This document shows positions 8,726 to 17,230 of a stretch of DNA of 64,000 nt, in pieces. Position 1 is the first letter of the stretch. Each line of letters starts with the position of its first letter. The position numbers and the translations under genes were made by a program. Where the stretch lies: NCBI RefSeq assembly GCF_900104485.1, contig NZ_FMXQ01000008.1:124001-188000 (forward strand), given 5' to 3'. Origin of the DNA: Bauldia litoralis. Lineage in GTDB: Bacteria > Pseudomonadota > Alphaproteobacteria > Rhizobiales > Kaistiaceae. The notes under the pieces were generated by a model. It was not told the origin of the DNA. It did not search any database and saw nothing but the letters and a program-made list of their open reading frames with translations.

Positions 8726-9420
8726 TGTCCGAGGACCCGGCGGCCGGCGCGGCGGGACAACGCTTCCGAGGCGAGGAGCGCGGCAAAGGCGATGACGACG
8801 GCGATCAGCGTCAGGCGGAGGGCGGCGGCCTCGCCGCCGGGGACCTGGGTATAGGACCAGATCGCCGAGGGGATGGTCTGGGTGACGCCGGGGATATTGC
8901 CGACGAAGGTGATGGTCGCGCCGAATTCGCCGAGCGCCCGGGCGAAGGCGAGGACGGTGCCGGCAAGGATGCCGGGCAGCATCAACGGCAGGGTGATCGT
9001 CAGCAGCACGATGGGGCGGCTGGCGCCCAGCGTCGCGGCGGCGTCCTCGTAGCGCCTGTCGATCGCCTCCAGCGACAGCCGCATGGCGCGGACCATCAGC
9101 GGCAGCCCCATGATGCCGGCAGCGAGCGCCGCGCCCGTCCAGTTGAAGGCGAGGACGATGCCGAAGGTCCGTTCGAGGAATTCGCCGACCGGCCCGCGTC
9201 GACCGAAGGCGAGAAGGAGCAGGTAGCCGGTGACCACTGGCGGCATCACCAGCGGCAGGTAGACGATGCCGTCGAGGATGGCGCGCCCGGGGAAGCGAAA
9301 GCGGGCCAGCACATAGGCGGCAAGCAGCCCGATCGGCAATCCACAGAGCGCGGCGGCGAAGGCGACCCGGAGGCTGAGCCCGATGGCCGACCATTCCTGC
9401 GGGGTCAGCGGTTCGAGCAT
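8722..9420 (-). CDS. modB: Molybdate ABC transporter permease ModB
   Basis: A 232-residue inner-membrane protein with about five hydrophobic helices and the binding-protein-dependent permease (EAA) loop EDAAATLGASRPIVLLTITLPLMLPGI, which docks on ModC. It opens MLEPLTPQEWSAIGLSLRVA, as ModB proteins commonly do. It follows modA by 6 bases and overlaps modC by 4, so the three genes are translationally coupled. Confidence 0.95.
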   Translation of the reverse strand: MLEPLTPQEWSAIGLSLRVAFAAALCGLPIGLLAAYVLARFRFPGRAILDGIVYLPLVMPPVVTGYLLLLAFGRRGPVGEFLERTFGIVLAFNWTGAALAAGIMGLPLMVRAMRLSLEAIDRRYEDAAATLGASRPIVLLTITLPLMLPGILAGTVLAFARALGEFGATITFVGNIPGVTQTIPSAIWSYTQVPGGEAAALRLTLIAVVIAFAALLASEALSRRAGRRVLGQ

Positions 9421-9426
9421 GGCCGC

Positions 9427-10206
9427 TTACGAACCGGCATCGATGACGGTGAAGCCTTCGGTCTCGAAGGCGGGGCGCGCGGCGTCGGAGAGCAGAAAGT
9501 CATAGAAGGCCCGGGCGTCGGGGTTGGTCGAGGCGGCGATCATCGCGACGGGGTAGCGGACCGGCGGATGGCTGTCCTCGGGAAAGACGCCGATCACCCG
9601 GACCGCCGGTTCGGCGGCGGCATCGGTCGCGTAGACGATGCCGAGCGGCGCTTCACCGCGGGCGACGAAGGCGAGGGCCGTGCGGACATTGTCGGCCTCG
9701 ACGATATGGCCGGCGACACTGTCCCAGGCGCCGAGCGACTGGAGCGCCGCCTTGCCGTAGCGACCGGCCGGGACGGCCTCGGTGTTGGCCATGGCGAGCA
9801 GACCGTCGCCGAGCAGGGCGGCGAGGTCCATGCCGGGCGCGATGGCGATCGTTGCGTCGGACGCCGCGGGCGCGATGAGGACGATGCGGTTGCCGAGCAG
9901 CGTGTGGCGCGTGTCGGGAACGATCAGGCTACGGTCGGCGACGTAGTCCATCCATGCGGTGTCGGCGGCGATGAAGATGTCAGCCGGCGCCTGTTGCTCG
10001 ATCTGCTTGGCAAGCGTCGCGGTGCCGGCATAGCTGACCAGCACGGTCCTGCCGGTCGTCTCCCGATAGGTGGCGGCGGCCGTGTCGAGGGCGTTCTTGA
10101 GGCTGGCGGCGGCAAAGACCACGACATCGTCGGCGGCGGCCGAGACCGTCAGGCCGGCGCAGACGGCAAGGGCAAGAAAGAAACGACGGGCGAGGGCGGT
10201 GAACAT
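9427..10206 (-). CDS. modA: Molybdate ABC transporter substrate-binding protein ModA
   Basis: A 259-residue periplasmic protein with a signal peptide (FFLALAVCAGLTVSAAA-D). The mature start DDVVVFAAASLKNALD, the central YAGTATLAKQIEQQAPADIFIAADTAWMDY, and GRYGKAALQSLGAW all match ModA, which binds molybdate and tungstate oxyanions. It is the first gene of modABC. A CGATAT-N12-ATATCG inverted repeat (10217-10240) lies immediately before the start codon and may serve as the ModE operator. Confidence 0.95.
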   Translation of the reverse strand: MFTALARRFFLALAVCAGLTVSAAADDVVVFAAASLKNALDTAAATYRETTGRTVLVSYAGTATLAKQIEQQAPADIFIAADTAWMDYVADRSLIVPDTRHTLLGNRIVLIAPAASDATIAIAPGMDLAALLGDGLLAMANTEAVPAGRYGKAALQSLGAWDSVAGHIVEADNVRTALAFVARGEAPLGIVYATDAAAEPAVRVIGVFPEDSHPPVRYPVAMIAASTNPDARAFYDFLLSDAARPAFETEGFTVIDAGS

Positions 10207-10216
10207 GCTGCGGGAC

Positions 10217-10240
10217 CGATATGGTCAAACGGAAATATCG
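10217..10240. promoter_or_regulatory. Candidate ModE-binding site (Mo box) upstream of modA
   Basis: CGATAT and ATATCG are inverted with 12 bases between them, directly upstream of the modA start and between modA and the modE-like gene. The half-site resembles the CG-TATAT halves of known Mo boxes, but it is short and imperfect. Position and neighbour are the main support. Confidence 0.4.
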
Positions 10241-10272
10241 CTCGACAGGTCAGCACGCTCCGGGCTGCAAAG

Positions 10273-10659
10273 TCAATCGGAACCGGCGTTCTGTCCCGGA
10301 TCCGCGAGGTGCTGGCGCAGGTCCGCCACGCCGGCTTCGATCGCACTCTCGGCGTCCGCTTCCATCTGCCGGTAGCGGGCGAGGACGAATTCACCGAGTT
10401 CGGTGAGGCGCGCGCCGCCACCGCCGCCGGAACCGCCTTTCTCTGTTTCGACCAACGGGGATCTGAACGCGGCGTTCAATTCGCGGACGAGGCTCCAGCC
10501 GCGCTTGTAGCTCATGTCGAAGCGGCCGGCGGCAGCGGTCAGCGAGCGGGTGTCGCGGATCGCTTCGAGGAGGTCGGCCTTGCCGGGGCCGAGGGCAACG
10601 CCCGGCCGAAGCACGACGCGAAAGCGCAGGCCTTCGGTGATGTTGGCGAACTGGGCCAC
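10273..10659 (-). CDS. modE: ModE-type molybdenum-responsive regulator, DNA-binding domain only
   Basis: A 128-residue protein carrying only the winged helix-turn-helix of ModE: LLEAIRDTRSLTAAAGRFDMSYKRGWSLVRELNAAF, then a Gly-rich wing (KGGSGGGGGARLTELG). The full E. coli-type ModE is about twice as long and has two molybdate-binding Mop domains, which are missing here. Such single-domain proteins are common beside mod genes in alphaproteobacteria. It is oriented like modABC and 67 bases upstream of modA. How it would sense molybdate is not visible. Confidence 0.82.
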   Translation of the reverse strand: MAQFANITEGLRFRVVLRPGVALGPGKADLLEAIRDTRSLTAAAGRFDMSYKRGWSLVRELNAAFRSPLVETEKGGSGGGGGARLTELGEFVLARYRQMEADAESAIEAGVADLRQHLADPGQNAGSD

Positions 10660-10784
10660 GTCGATCTCACTCCGGCGCCTTGGAATCCGGCATTGGCCAG
10701 CCGGACGGTCACCAGACGTTGTCTAGCGCCAAAGCGCGACGGTGAGAACCGGCGCGTGCCCGCAAGCCGCCACCGGGGGCGCGG

Positions 10785-11864
10785 TCAGCCGCCTATCTCG
10801 CGGATCGAGTCGCGGGGGATCAACGGGCATTCAAGCTTGGTGACGGGGTGCTTGCCGGTCGGAGCAGAGGTCATGGACAGGGCATGCTCGACCGCCCAGC
10901 GGCCCATCTCGCGATGCGGTAGGACCAGCGTCGTCAGTTGCGGCGTGAGGTGGCGGGCGACCTCCTCGTCGTCGTAGCCGATGACCGAGACGTCGTCGGG
11001 AATCGTCCGGCCCGTCTCCTTCAGCGCCTCGTAGCAGCCGACCGCCATGCGATCGTTGGAGCAGAAGATGGCGGTCGGCGGATCGTCGAGTTTCATCAGG
11101 GCGAGGGTGTGTTCGTAGCCGGCACTGGTCTGCCAGTTGCCCTCGCGGACCAGGTCGGGATCATAGGGAATGTCGGCGGTGGCCAGCGCCTGGCGGTAGC
11201 CGCGCAGGCGGTCGCGCGCCGCGTCCATCCACATCTCGCCGGTGATGATGGCGATGCGGCGATGACCGGCGCCGATCAGCGCGTCGGCGGCGCGATGGCC
11301 GCCGGCCACCTCGCCCGGACAGACGCTCGGGAAGGCGCGATCGTCGGAATAGCAGTTGAGCAGGACGACGGGGACGCGGGCGGCGTAGAGCGCCGGCGGC
11401 ACCTCGACCTTGCGGGTCATGATCGTCGCGTAGATTAGCGCGTCGATACCGTTGCGCAGCATTGCCGCGATGGTGATCGGCTCCATCTCCGGGTCGTTCA
11501 GCGTCTGGGCGATGGTGACGACATGCCCGGTCTGCCAGCCGGCCTCGCGCGCGCCCTCGATCGAGACGACGGCCTCCGGACTGGTGGCGATATGGTCGAA
11601 GACGATGCCGATCTGGTGGGGGCGGTCGCCGAGGGCGACATGGCCCGGGATGATCTCGTAGCCAAGATCGCCGGCGACCGCGATGACGCGGGCGCGGGTC
11701 GTCTTCGAAATGCGGATGCCGGGAGTATTGTTGAGGACGACCGACACCGTCGACTGCGAGCAGCCAGCGAGCCGGGCGACATCGGTCATCGTGACCCGCT
11801 TGCCGTTGCCGCGACCGGCGGAGGTGGTCCGGCCCGGACCGGGCGCGCCCTTGCCCCGTTTCAT
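10785..11864 (-). CDS. LacI-family transcriptional regulator of the adjacent sugar genes
   Basis: A 359-residue repressor with a basic N-terminal extension, then the LacI headpiece VTMTDVARLAGCSQSTVSVVLNN and a periplasmic-binding-protein-like sugar domain with IFCSNDRMAVGCYEAL and VSVIGYDDEEVARHLTPQLTTL. It probably represses the ABC ATPase gene (same strand, upstream) and the divergent epimerase/binding-protein genes through two LacI-type operators at 12775 and 12963. A CTAATA-N12-TATTAG inverted repeat (11881-11904) in its own promoter is a further possible control site. Confidence 0.9.
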   Translation of the reverse strand: MKRGKGAPGPGRTTSAGRGNGKRVTMTDVARLAGCSQSTVSVVLNNTPGIRISKTTRARVIAVAGDLGYEIIPGHVALGDRPHQIGIVFDHIATSPEAVVSIEGAREAGWQTGHVVTIAQTLNDPEMEPITIAAMLRNGIDALIYATIMTRKVEVPPALYAARVPVVLLNCYSDDRAFPSVCPGEVAGGHRAADALIGAGHRRIAIITGEMWMDAARDRLRGYRQALATADIPYDPDLVREGNWQTSAGYEHTLALMKLDDPPTAIFCSNDRMAVGCYEALKETGRTIPDDVSVIGYDDEEVARHLTPQLTTLVLPHREMGRWAVEHALSMTSAPTGKHPVTKLECPLIPRDSIREIGG

Positions 11865-11970
11865 GCGATTTCCATTTTCACTAATACTGGGATAATAATA
11901 TTAGCAACCGGATCGAGTGGACACAAACATGCCGGCTGCCCCGATCCGGTCGTCCGGTCCCTCAGAGGAT

Positions 11971-12711
11971 TCAGGCGGTCTCGATGGCGCCGGTAATCAG
12001 GCCGGTGACTTCCTCCGGCGAACTCATGGCGACCTTCTTGTCCGCGACCTTGTGGCCGCGCCGCATGACGATGATGCGGTCGGCGACCGTGAAGACATCG
12101 GGCATGCGGTGGCTGATCAGGACAACCGCAATACCCTGGTCGCGCAGATGCTTGATCAGATTCAGCACCTCTGCCACCTGACGGACGGAGATCGCCGCCG
12201 TCGGCTCGTCCATCAGCACGATCTTTGCCTCGGACAGCATGGTGCGGGCGATGGCCACGGCCTGGCGTTGGCCGCCCGACATCTGCTTGACGAGGTCGCG
12301 GGGCCGGGTCTCCGACTTGATTTCACCAAAGAGCTCGCCAGCACGCCGGAACATCGCCGGGTAGTCGAGAATCTGGAAAGGGCCGATGCCCCGGCGCAGT
12401 TCGCGGCCGAGAAAGACGTTGGCGGCGGCGCTGAGATTGTCGCAAAGCGCGAGATCCTGGTAGACGATCTCGATGCCATGCTGCCGGGCCTCGATCGGCC
12501 GGTGCATGACGAGGTTCTTGCCCTCCATCTTCAGCGTGCCGTGAGTCGGGCGGAAATTGCCGGCGATGATCTTGACGAGCGTCGACTTGCCTGCGCCGTT
12601 GTCGCCCATCAGGCCGACAACTTCTCCGGGTTCGAGACTGAGCGAGACGCCGTCCAGCGCATGGATGGCGCCGAAGTGTTTTGCGATGTTGGTGAGTTCA
12701 AGCAGGGCCAT
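11971..12711 (-). CDS. Sugar ABC transporter ATP-binding protein (single-domain, FrcA-like)
   Basis: A 246-residue ATPase with Walker A GDNGAGKST, signature MSGGQRQAVAIARTML, Walker B IVLMDEPTA and switch LISHRMPDV. The AISVRQVAEVLNLI after Walker B is typical of the CUT2 (ribose/fructose-type) class. Unlike RbsA, it is one ABC domain rather than a tandem fusion, as in FrcA. The downstream gene on this strand is the LacI regulator, and the matching periplasmic protein is encoded on the other strand at 14103. No membrane permease gene is present in the cluster, so the permease must be encoded elsewhere. Confidence 0.9.
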   Translation of the reverse strand: MALLELTNIAKHFGAIHALDGVSLSLEPGEVVGLMGDNGAGKSTLVKIIAGNFRPTHGTLKMEGKNLVMHRPIEARQHGIEIVYQDLALCDNLSAAANVFLGRELRRGIGPFQILDYPAMFRRAGELFGEIKSETRPRDLVKQMSGGQRQAVAIARTMLSEAKIVLMDEPTAAISVRQVAEVLNLIKHLRDQGIAVVLISHRMPDVFTVADRIIVMRRGHKVADKKVAMSSPEEVTGLITGAIETA

Positions 12712-12774
12712 ATCGGACGTTCGCTCCCAGCCGGCGCGCGATGGGCCGGCGCCTCCCTTGTCCGCGTACTTTCT

Positions 12775-12788
12775 GGAAGCGTTTCCGA
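12775..12788. promoter_or_regulatory. LacI-family operator 1
   Basis: TGGAAGCGTTTCCG is a near-perfect match to the generic LacI/GalR operator TGGAAACGTTTCCA. It lies 64 bases upstream of the ABC ATPase start, where it would cover the promoter of that gene. Confidence 0.65.
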
Positions 12789-12962
12789 CGCACCCAGAAA
12801 GGCGGCTCTGGAATTAGCTTACCATCGTCGCACCCGTCAAATGCACGACAGAATCATTCATCGGACGAAATGGGCGCATTCCGGTCTCTAAAACAAACCA
12901 CTGGTAGCAGGCATGGTGTCTCCTACACCGGATCCGCCCTGATGCAAGACAGCGAGAAGGAT

Positions 12963-12976
12963 TGGGAACGTTTCCA
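12963..12976. promoter_or_regulatory. LacI-family operator 2
   Basis: TGGGAACGTTTCCA differs from the generic LacI/GalR palindrome at one position. It lies 109 bases upstream of the epimerase start and 187 bases from operator 1, in the same intergenic region, so one repressor could act on both divergent promoters and possibly loop the DNA between them. Confidence 0.7.
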
Positions 12977-13084
12977 TAAAATCCGCCAGAAGCGCTGTCA
13001 ATATCCGTATCACAAATTTGTACGATAACTTACCGTTGACGGACGTACCGTACGACGATTAGCTAGTTGCCGGGAGAATACTGA

Positions 13085-14065
13085 ATGCTGATGTTGGTTA
13101 CCGGCGCGACTGGCAAGGTCGGGCGCGCTTTCCTGGCGCGCATGTCCGCCGATCCGTCTTATCGAGAGGCTCGTTTCCGCGCCCTCTGCCACAACCGGAT
13201 GCTCGAGCCGAGCGACCGTCTCGATGTCGTCAAGGGATCGATATCGGACCGGGCCGTCGTCGAGCAGGCGATGGATGGCGTCACCCATGTCGTTCATCTG
13301 GCGACCTGCAAGGAGACGCCTGACGACGTGATGGATATCACGGTGAAGGGGATGTTCTGGCTGCTCGAAGCGTACCGTGAGAGCGCGACGGCGCGCCAGT
13401 TCATCCTCATCGGCGGCGACGCCGCGATCGGCCACTTCTTCTATCGCACCGATGGGCCGCTGACCGAAGCGGCGCCGCACAGCGCGTATCCGGGTTGCTA
13501 CGCGCTGTCGAAGGTCCTTGAGGAAGTCATGCTGGAGCAGGTCGGTATCCAGTATGGCATCAACCATTGCTGCCTGCGTGCGCCATGGATCATGGCGGAT
13601 GACGATTTCCGGTACACCCTGTCGTTTGGCGACGATGTCTTCGGCGGCCCCGACTGGAAGACGATGGTGCCGGCGGAAGATGCCCGGCGCTACCACCTCG
13701 AGGGGACCGTGCCACTGCTTCTCGACGCCGACGACCAGCCGATGAAGCGCAACTTCGTGCATGTCGACGACCTGGTAGCGGCGATCATGGCCGCTATCGA
13801 CAATCCGAAGGCGGAACGGCAGTTGTTCAATATCTGCATGGACCGGCCGGTGGACTATGGCGAGGTTGCGGATTATCTGCAGCGGACGCGCGGCCTCGAT
13901 TCGATTGCGATTCCCAGCGCGTTTCATTCGACCTGGCTGGACAACAGCAAGGCGAAGTTCGCCTTGGACTGGCAGCCCGAATACGATCTGGAGAGACTTG
14001 TCGAGGCGGCCTGGACCCATGAACGGGCGCCCGACAATCCGCGTGTCGTCTGGTATCCGGGATGA
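13085..14065 (+). CDS. NAD-dependent epimerase/dehydratase (extended SDR)
   Basis: A 326-residue extended short-chain dehydrogenase. The N-terminal Rossmann fingerprint is VTGATGKVGRAFL, HLATC occupies the conserved strand-4 position, and YALSK supplies the catalytic Tyr and Lys (YxxxK). NFVHVDDLVAAI matches the substrate-side block of NDP-sugar epimerases. GGGAG precedes the ATG by about 8 bases. It is the first gene of a plus-strand pair with the sugar-binding protein and lies under LacI-type operators. This suggests a role in catabolism of the imported sugar, for instance lactone- or uronate-type oxidation; the substrate is unknown. Confidence 0.82.
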   Translation: MLMLVTGATGKVGRAFLARMSADPSYREARFRALCHNRMLEPSDRLDVVKGSISDRAVVEQAMDGVTHVVHLATCKETPDDVMDITVKGMFWLLEAYRESATARQFILIGGDAAIGHFFYRTDGPLTEAAPHSAYPGCYALSKVLEEVMLEQVGIQYGINHCCLRAPWIMADDDFRYTLSFGDDVFGGPDWKTMVPAEDARRYHLEGTVPLLLDADDQPMKRNFVHVDDLVAAIMAAIDNPKAERQLFNICMDRPVDYGEVADYLQRTRGLDSIAIPSAFHSTWLDNSKAKFALDWQPEYDLERLVEAAWTHERAPDNPRVVWYPG

Positions 14066-14102
14066 CGACCGTGGCCTGGAAGAGCGGAGAGGCAGGAACG
14101 AG

Positions 14103-15089
14103 ATGAGGAGAGGCTTGCTGCTGATTGCCGCCGCGGCGCTCCTTTGCGCCGGCGCGCCCGCCATGGCGGAGAAGAAGACGCTCGCGGTGGTGGTCAAGGG
14201 CCTGGACAATCCATTCTTCAAGGCGGTCGGACGCGGCTGCGATGACTGGAACACGGACAACGCCAAGTCCGACTACGAGTGCGTCAACGCCGGTCCGGAG
14301 TTGAGCGCCGACAGTGCCGGGCAAATCCAGATCGTCGAGAAGCTGATCGACTCCGGCGTCGCGGGGCTGGCGATCGCGCCCTCCGATCCGGCGGCGATGG
14401 CGGCGGCGATTCGGGCCAAGGCGCCGACGATGCCGGTGATGACGATCGATTCCGATTTCGATCGGCCTGACCGCGGTCTGCGCGCGACCTTTCTCGGCAC
14501 CGACAACGAGCAGGTGGGCGCGCTGATGGCGCAACTGCTGATGAAGTACAAGCCGGAGGGCGGCACCGTCTGCCTGCAACTCGGCGCCGAATCCAACGAG
14601 AAGATCAACGCGCGGGCGCAGGGCTTCCGCGACGCGATTGCCGGCGAACCGGGGGCCGGCAGGTTGTCGGAAACCAACGGCTGGAGCGAAATCGCCGGCT
14701 GCCCGGTCCATGCCGACGACCGGATCGACCTCGCGGCCAGCCAGATGGAAGAGATCCTCGCCGCCAATCCGGCGCTCGACGGGTTCATCCTGGTGGGCGG
14801 CTGGGCGCAGTTCGCGCCGCAGATCTATGGCCAGGTCGCCAGCACGGTGAAGGACAAGCTCGACAGCCGGAGCCTGATCGTCATCGGCGGCGATACGCTG
14901 CCGCCGCAGATGGCGGCGCTCAAGGCGGGCAACAGCCATGGGCAGATCGGCCAGCGACCGTTCGAGATGGGCAATCGCGCACCCGATATCCTGATTCAAC
15001 TGATCAAGGAGGAGACCGTCGAGGATCGCCTCCACACCGAACTCAGCCAGTGCACGCCGGAGAATGCCGACAGCTGCCTTGGCAAATGA
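14103..15089 (+). CDS. Sugar ABC transporter periplasmic binding protein (CUT2 class)
   Basis: A 328-residue protein. The ATG at 14103 gives a clean signal peptide (LLLIAAAALLCAGAPAMA-E). The mature protein starts KKTLAVVVKGLDNPFFKAVGRGC, the ribose-binding-protein-like fold, with later blocks LIDSGVAGLAIAPSDPAAM and GQIGQRPFEMGNRAPDIL. Five cysteines in the mature protein suggest disulphides, somewhat unusual for the family. It follows the epimerase by 37 bases and is followed by a strong terminator. It probably delivers the sugar to a permease powered by the ATPase at 11971. Confidence 0.88.
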   Translation: MRRGLLLIAAAALLCAGAPAMAEKKTLAVVVKGLDNPFFKAVGRGCDDWNTDNAKSDYECVNAGPELSADSAGQIQIVEKLIDSGVAGLAIAPSDPAAMAAAIRAKAPTMPVMTIDSDFDRPDRGLRATFLGTDNEQVGALMAQLLMKYKPEGGTVCLQLGAESNEKINARAQGFRDAIAGEPGAGRLSETNGWSEIAGCPVHADDRIDLAASQMEEILAANPALDGFILVGGWAQFAPQIYGQVASTVKDKLDSRSLIVIGGDTLPPQMAALKAGNSHGQIGQRPFEMGNRAPDILIQLIKEETVEDRLHTELSQCTPENADSCLGK

Positions 15090-15166
15090 ATCGGGGACGA
15101 CCGGCGCAAGACCGGTCTCCCCCAAGAGCTCATCCGCTGGATGAGAACCCGACGGAACGGAAACTT

Positions 15167-15194
15167 GGAGGCGCTTCGGCGCCTCCCTTTTTTT
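15167..15194 (+). terminator. Rho-independent terminator after the sugar-binding protein gene
   Basis: A perfect 8-bp stem (GGAGGCGC / GCGCCTCC) with a stabilising TTCG tetraloop is followed by CTTTTTTT. It lies about 80 bases after the binding-protein stop codon. Confidence 0.92.
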
Positions 15195-15292
15195 GTGCAT
15201 GACGGTTGAGAAGGGACGCGGCGAGGGCGTGCTGCCCTTATCATGCGCTGTCGGCCGAATCGGGCTGCAAGACAAACGTTCGGGGGAACGCC

Positions 15293-15856
15293 ATGGCCAG
15301 GAAGATTGTGCGGTGGGTCGCCATCGGACTCGTCGCGATCGTCATTCTCGCCGTCGCCGGGGCGTTCCTGATGCCCCGCTACCGGATTGTCGAGCGGTCG
15401 GTCGACATCGATGCGCCGGCGGGGGACGTCTTCGCAGTGGTGAGCGATCTCCGCCGCTTCAATGAGTGGTCGCCGTGGTTCGGGCGGGACCCGGAGGCCA
15501 CCTATACCTTTACCGGTCCGGCCGACGGAGTCGGCCAGACGTTCCACTGGGAAAGCGACGATCCCGATGTCGGCTCCGGGTCGATGGAGGTCGCGTCGAT
15601 CACGCCCGACGACCGGGTCGACATCGCGCTCGACTTCGCCGATCAGGGGACCGCCGAGACGTGGTTCACGGTCGTTCCGGAAGGCGCCGGCAGCACCGTG
15701 ACTTGGGCCTTTTCAACCGACCTCGGTTTCAACCCGATCGGACGGTATTTCGGCCCGATGATCGACGACATGGTCGGCGCCGACTACGAAGCTGGGCTTC
15801 AGAAGCTCAAGACCCTGGCCGAGACGCCGCCCCCCGAGGCGCCCGACGAGGAATAG
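15293..15856 (+). CDS. SRPBCC (START/polyketide-cyclase-like) membrane-anchored protein
   Basis: A 187-residue protein with one N-terminal membrane helix (VAIGLVAIVILAVAGAFLM), then a SRPBCC fold: RYRIVERSVDIDAPAGDVFAVVSDLRRFNEWSPWF and TWAFSTDLGFNPIGRYFGPMI. Family members bind hydrophobic ligands in a helix-grip cavity; the ligand here is unknown. The start at 15293 is set by the GGGGGAA just before it. It is convergent with the glutathione-transferase gene 13 bases downstream. Confidence 0.8.
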   Translation: MARKIVRWVAIGLVAIVILAVAGAFLMPRYRIVERSVDIDAPAGDVFAVVSDLRRFNEWSPWFGRDPEATYTFTGPADGVGQTFHWESDDPDVGSGSMEVASITPDDRVDIALDFADQGTAETWFTVVPEGAGSTVTWAFSTDLGFNPIGRYFGPMIDDMVGADYEAGLQKLKTLAETPPPEAPDEE

Positions 15857-15869
15857 CCGCGCGGACGGT

Positions 15870-16499
15870 CTATTCGACCGGCCGCCACGTCAGGGGAACG
15901 TGGCCGGGGTGCGACGCGACGCGACCGAGCCATCCGCGGATGCCGGGATAGGGGGTGAGGTCGAAGCCGCCTTCATCCGCAACATGGGTGTAGGAATACA
16001 ATGCGATGTCGGCGATGGAAAAGGCGCCGCCGGCAAACCAGTCATGGGTGGCGAGCCGCGTCTCCATCACCGCGAGCGCCCGGTGTCCCCGGGTCTGCCA
16101 GTCGGCGAGCTGCTCGGCCGTCGCCTTGCCGATTTTCTCGGGATAGACGGACATCCATGACCGGGCGACCGCGATCGTCGGTTCGTGCTCGTATTGCTCG
16201 AAGAACAGCCACTGGTAGCAGACCGCGCGATCGTAGGCGTCGGCGGGCAGGTATGCCGTACCCTCGGCAAGATGGATCAGCATGGCGTTGGATTCGGACA
16301 GCCGCCGTCCGTCCGGCAGGACGAGGAGTGGGGTTCGGCCATTCGGATTGAGCGCCAGGAAATCCGGCGTGCGGGTGGCACCCTGGCGCGGATCGGTCTC
16401 GATCAGCCGGAACGGCAGGCGGAGAAGATGGAGGAGCAGGCGGACCTTGTAGCAGTTGCCCGAGGCTTCCATCGAATAGAGCGTGTAGCGATTGTCCAT
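15870..16499 (-). CDS. Glutathione S-transferase family protein
   Basis: A 209-residue protein with the thioredoxin-like N-domain (YTLYSMEASGNCYKVRLLLHLL ... NPNGRTPLLVLPDGRRLSESNAMLIHLAEG), where the cis-Pro TP and the ESNAM glutathione-binding block are visible. An all-helical C-domain contains WFAGGAFSIADIALYSYTHVADEGG, the N-capping-box region. A Ser/Cys cluster (SGNC) takes the catalytic position. The start at 16499 is used since the upstream open frame is a shadow of the ferritin-like gene on the other strand. Substrate unknown. Confidence 0.85.
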   Translation of the reverse strand: MDNRYTLYSMEASGNCYKVRLLLHLLRLPFRLIETDPRQGATRTPDFLALNPNGRTPLLVLPDGRRLSESNAMLIHLAEGTAYLPADAYDRAVCYQWLFFEQYEHEPTIAVARSWMSVYPEKIGKATAEQLADWQTRGHRALAVMETRLATHDWFAGGAFSIADIALYSYTHVADEGGFDLTPYPGIRGWLGRVASHPGHVPLTWRPVE

Positions 16500-16670
16500 G
16501 ACATGGCCCCCCTGTCGCGTTCCGGCGATGCTAGCGTCGCGGCCGAAGGCGATCCAATTCCAAATAGGCGCGACATTCATCAACGAAATCGAACGGTGCC
16601 GGGAACGACTCCGGGAATCTGGCGTTGAGGCGGGACAGACATTTGTAACCGCCAGACCAAGGAGACCCGC

Positions 16671-17159
16671 ATGTCGCTGAAGACACTCGACGACCTTTTC
16701 TTGCATTTCCTCAAGGACATGTATTTCGCAGAGAAGCAGTTGGTGAAAGCCCTGCCGAAGATGGCGAAGAAGGCATCTTCGCCGCAACTCGCCGAGGCCT
16801 TCGAGAGCCATCTCGCGGAGACCAAGGAGCATGTGTCGCGTCTCGAGCAGGTGTTCGAGATCGTCGGCAAGACGGCCCGTGCCGAGACCTGCCCGGCGAT
16901 CAAGGGCATCGTCGAGGAAGGCGAGGAGATCATGAGCGAGGCGGAGGATCCGGAGGCGCTGGACGCCGGTCTGATCGCCGCCGCCCAGGCTGCCGAGCAT
17001 TACGAGATTGCGCGTTACGGCACGATGGTGGCATGGGCCGAGAAACTCGGCATCAAGGACGCCGTCAAGATCCTCAACACGACGCTCGACGAGGAATACT
17101 CGGCGGACAAGAAGCTGTCGGCGCTCGCCGAGGGCTCGGTCAACAAGAAGGCCGCGTAA
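16671..17159 (+). CDS. Ferritin-like domain protein (YciE/YciF family, DUF892)
   Basis: A 162-residue all-helical protein. It opens MSLKTLDDLFLHFLKDMYFAEKQL with the acidic metal ligand of the first helix, has FESHLAETKEHVSRLEQVFE with the E-x-x-H of helix two, then AAEHYEIARYGTM and LDEEYSADKKLS, the usual two-metal four-helix arrangement of DUF892. Related enterobacterial proteins are induced by osmotic or oxidative stress. GGAG lies about 7 bases ahead of the ATG. A hairpin terminator follows. Confidence 0.9.
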   Translation: MSLKTLDDLFLHFLKDMYFAEKQLVKALPKMAKKASSPQLAEAFESHLAETKEHVSRLEQVFEIVGKTARAETCPAIKGIVEEGEEIMSEAEDPEALDAGLIAAAQAAEHYEIARYGTMVAWAEKLGIKDAVKILNTTLDEEYSADKKLSALAEGSVNKKAA

Positions 17160-17184
17160 CCACGCAGCAGCGCTGAGCGAATGG

Positions 17185-17219
17185 AAGCCGCTGCCGATAC
17201 AGAAAATCGGCTGCGGCTT
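17185..17219. terminator. Hairpin terminator between convergent genes
   Basis: A 14-bp stem with one T-T mismatch (AAGCCGCTGCCGAT / ATCGGCTGCGGCTT) and a 7-base loop sits 25 bases after the ferritin-like stop and just beyond the stop of the convergent oxidoreductase. The T run is short (TTTCATCGTTTT), so it may act in both directions with modest strength. Confidence 0.65.
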
Positions 17220-17230
17220 TCATCGTTTTG

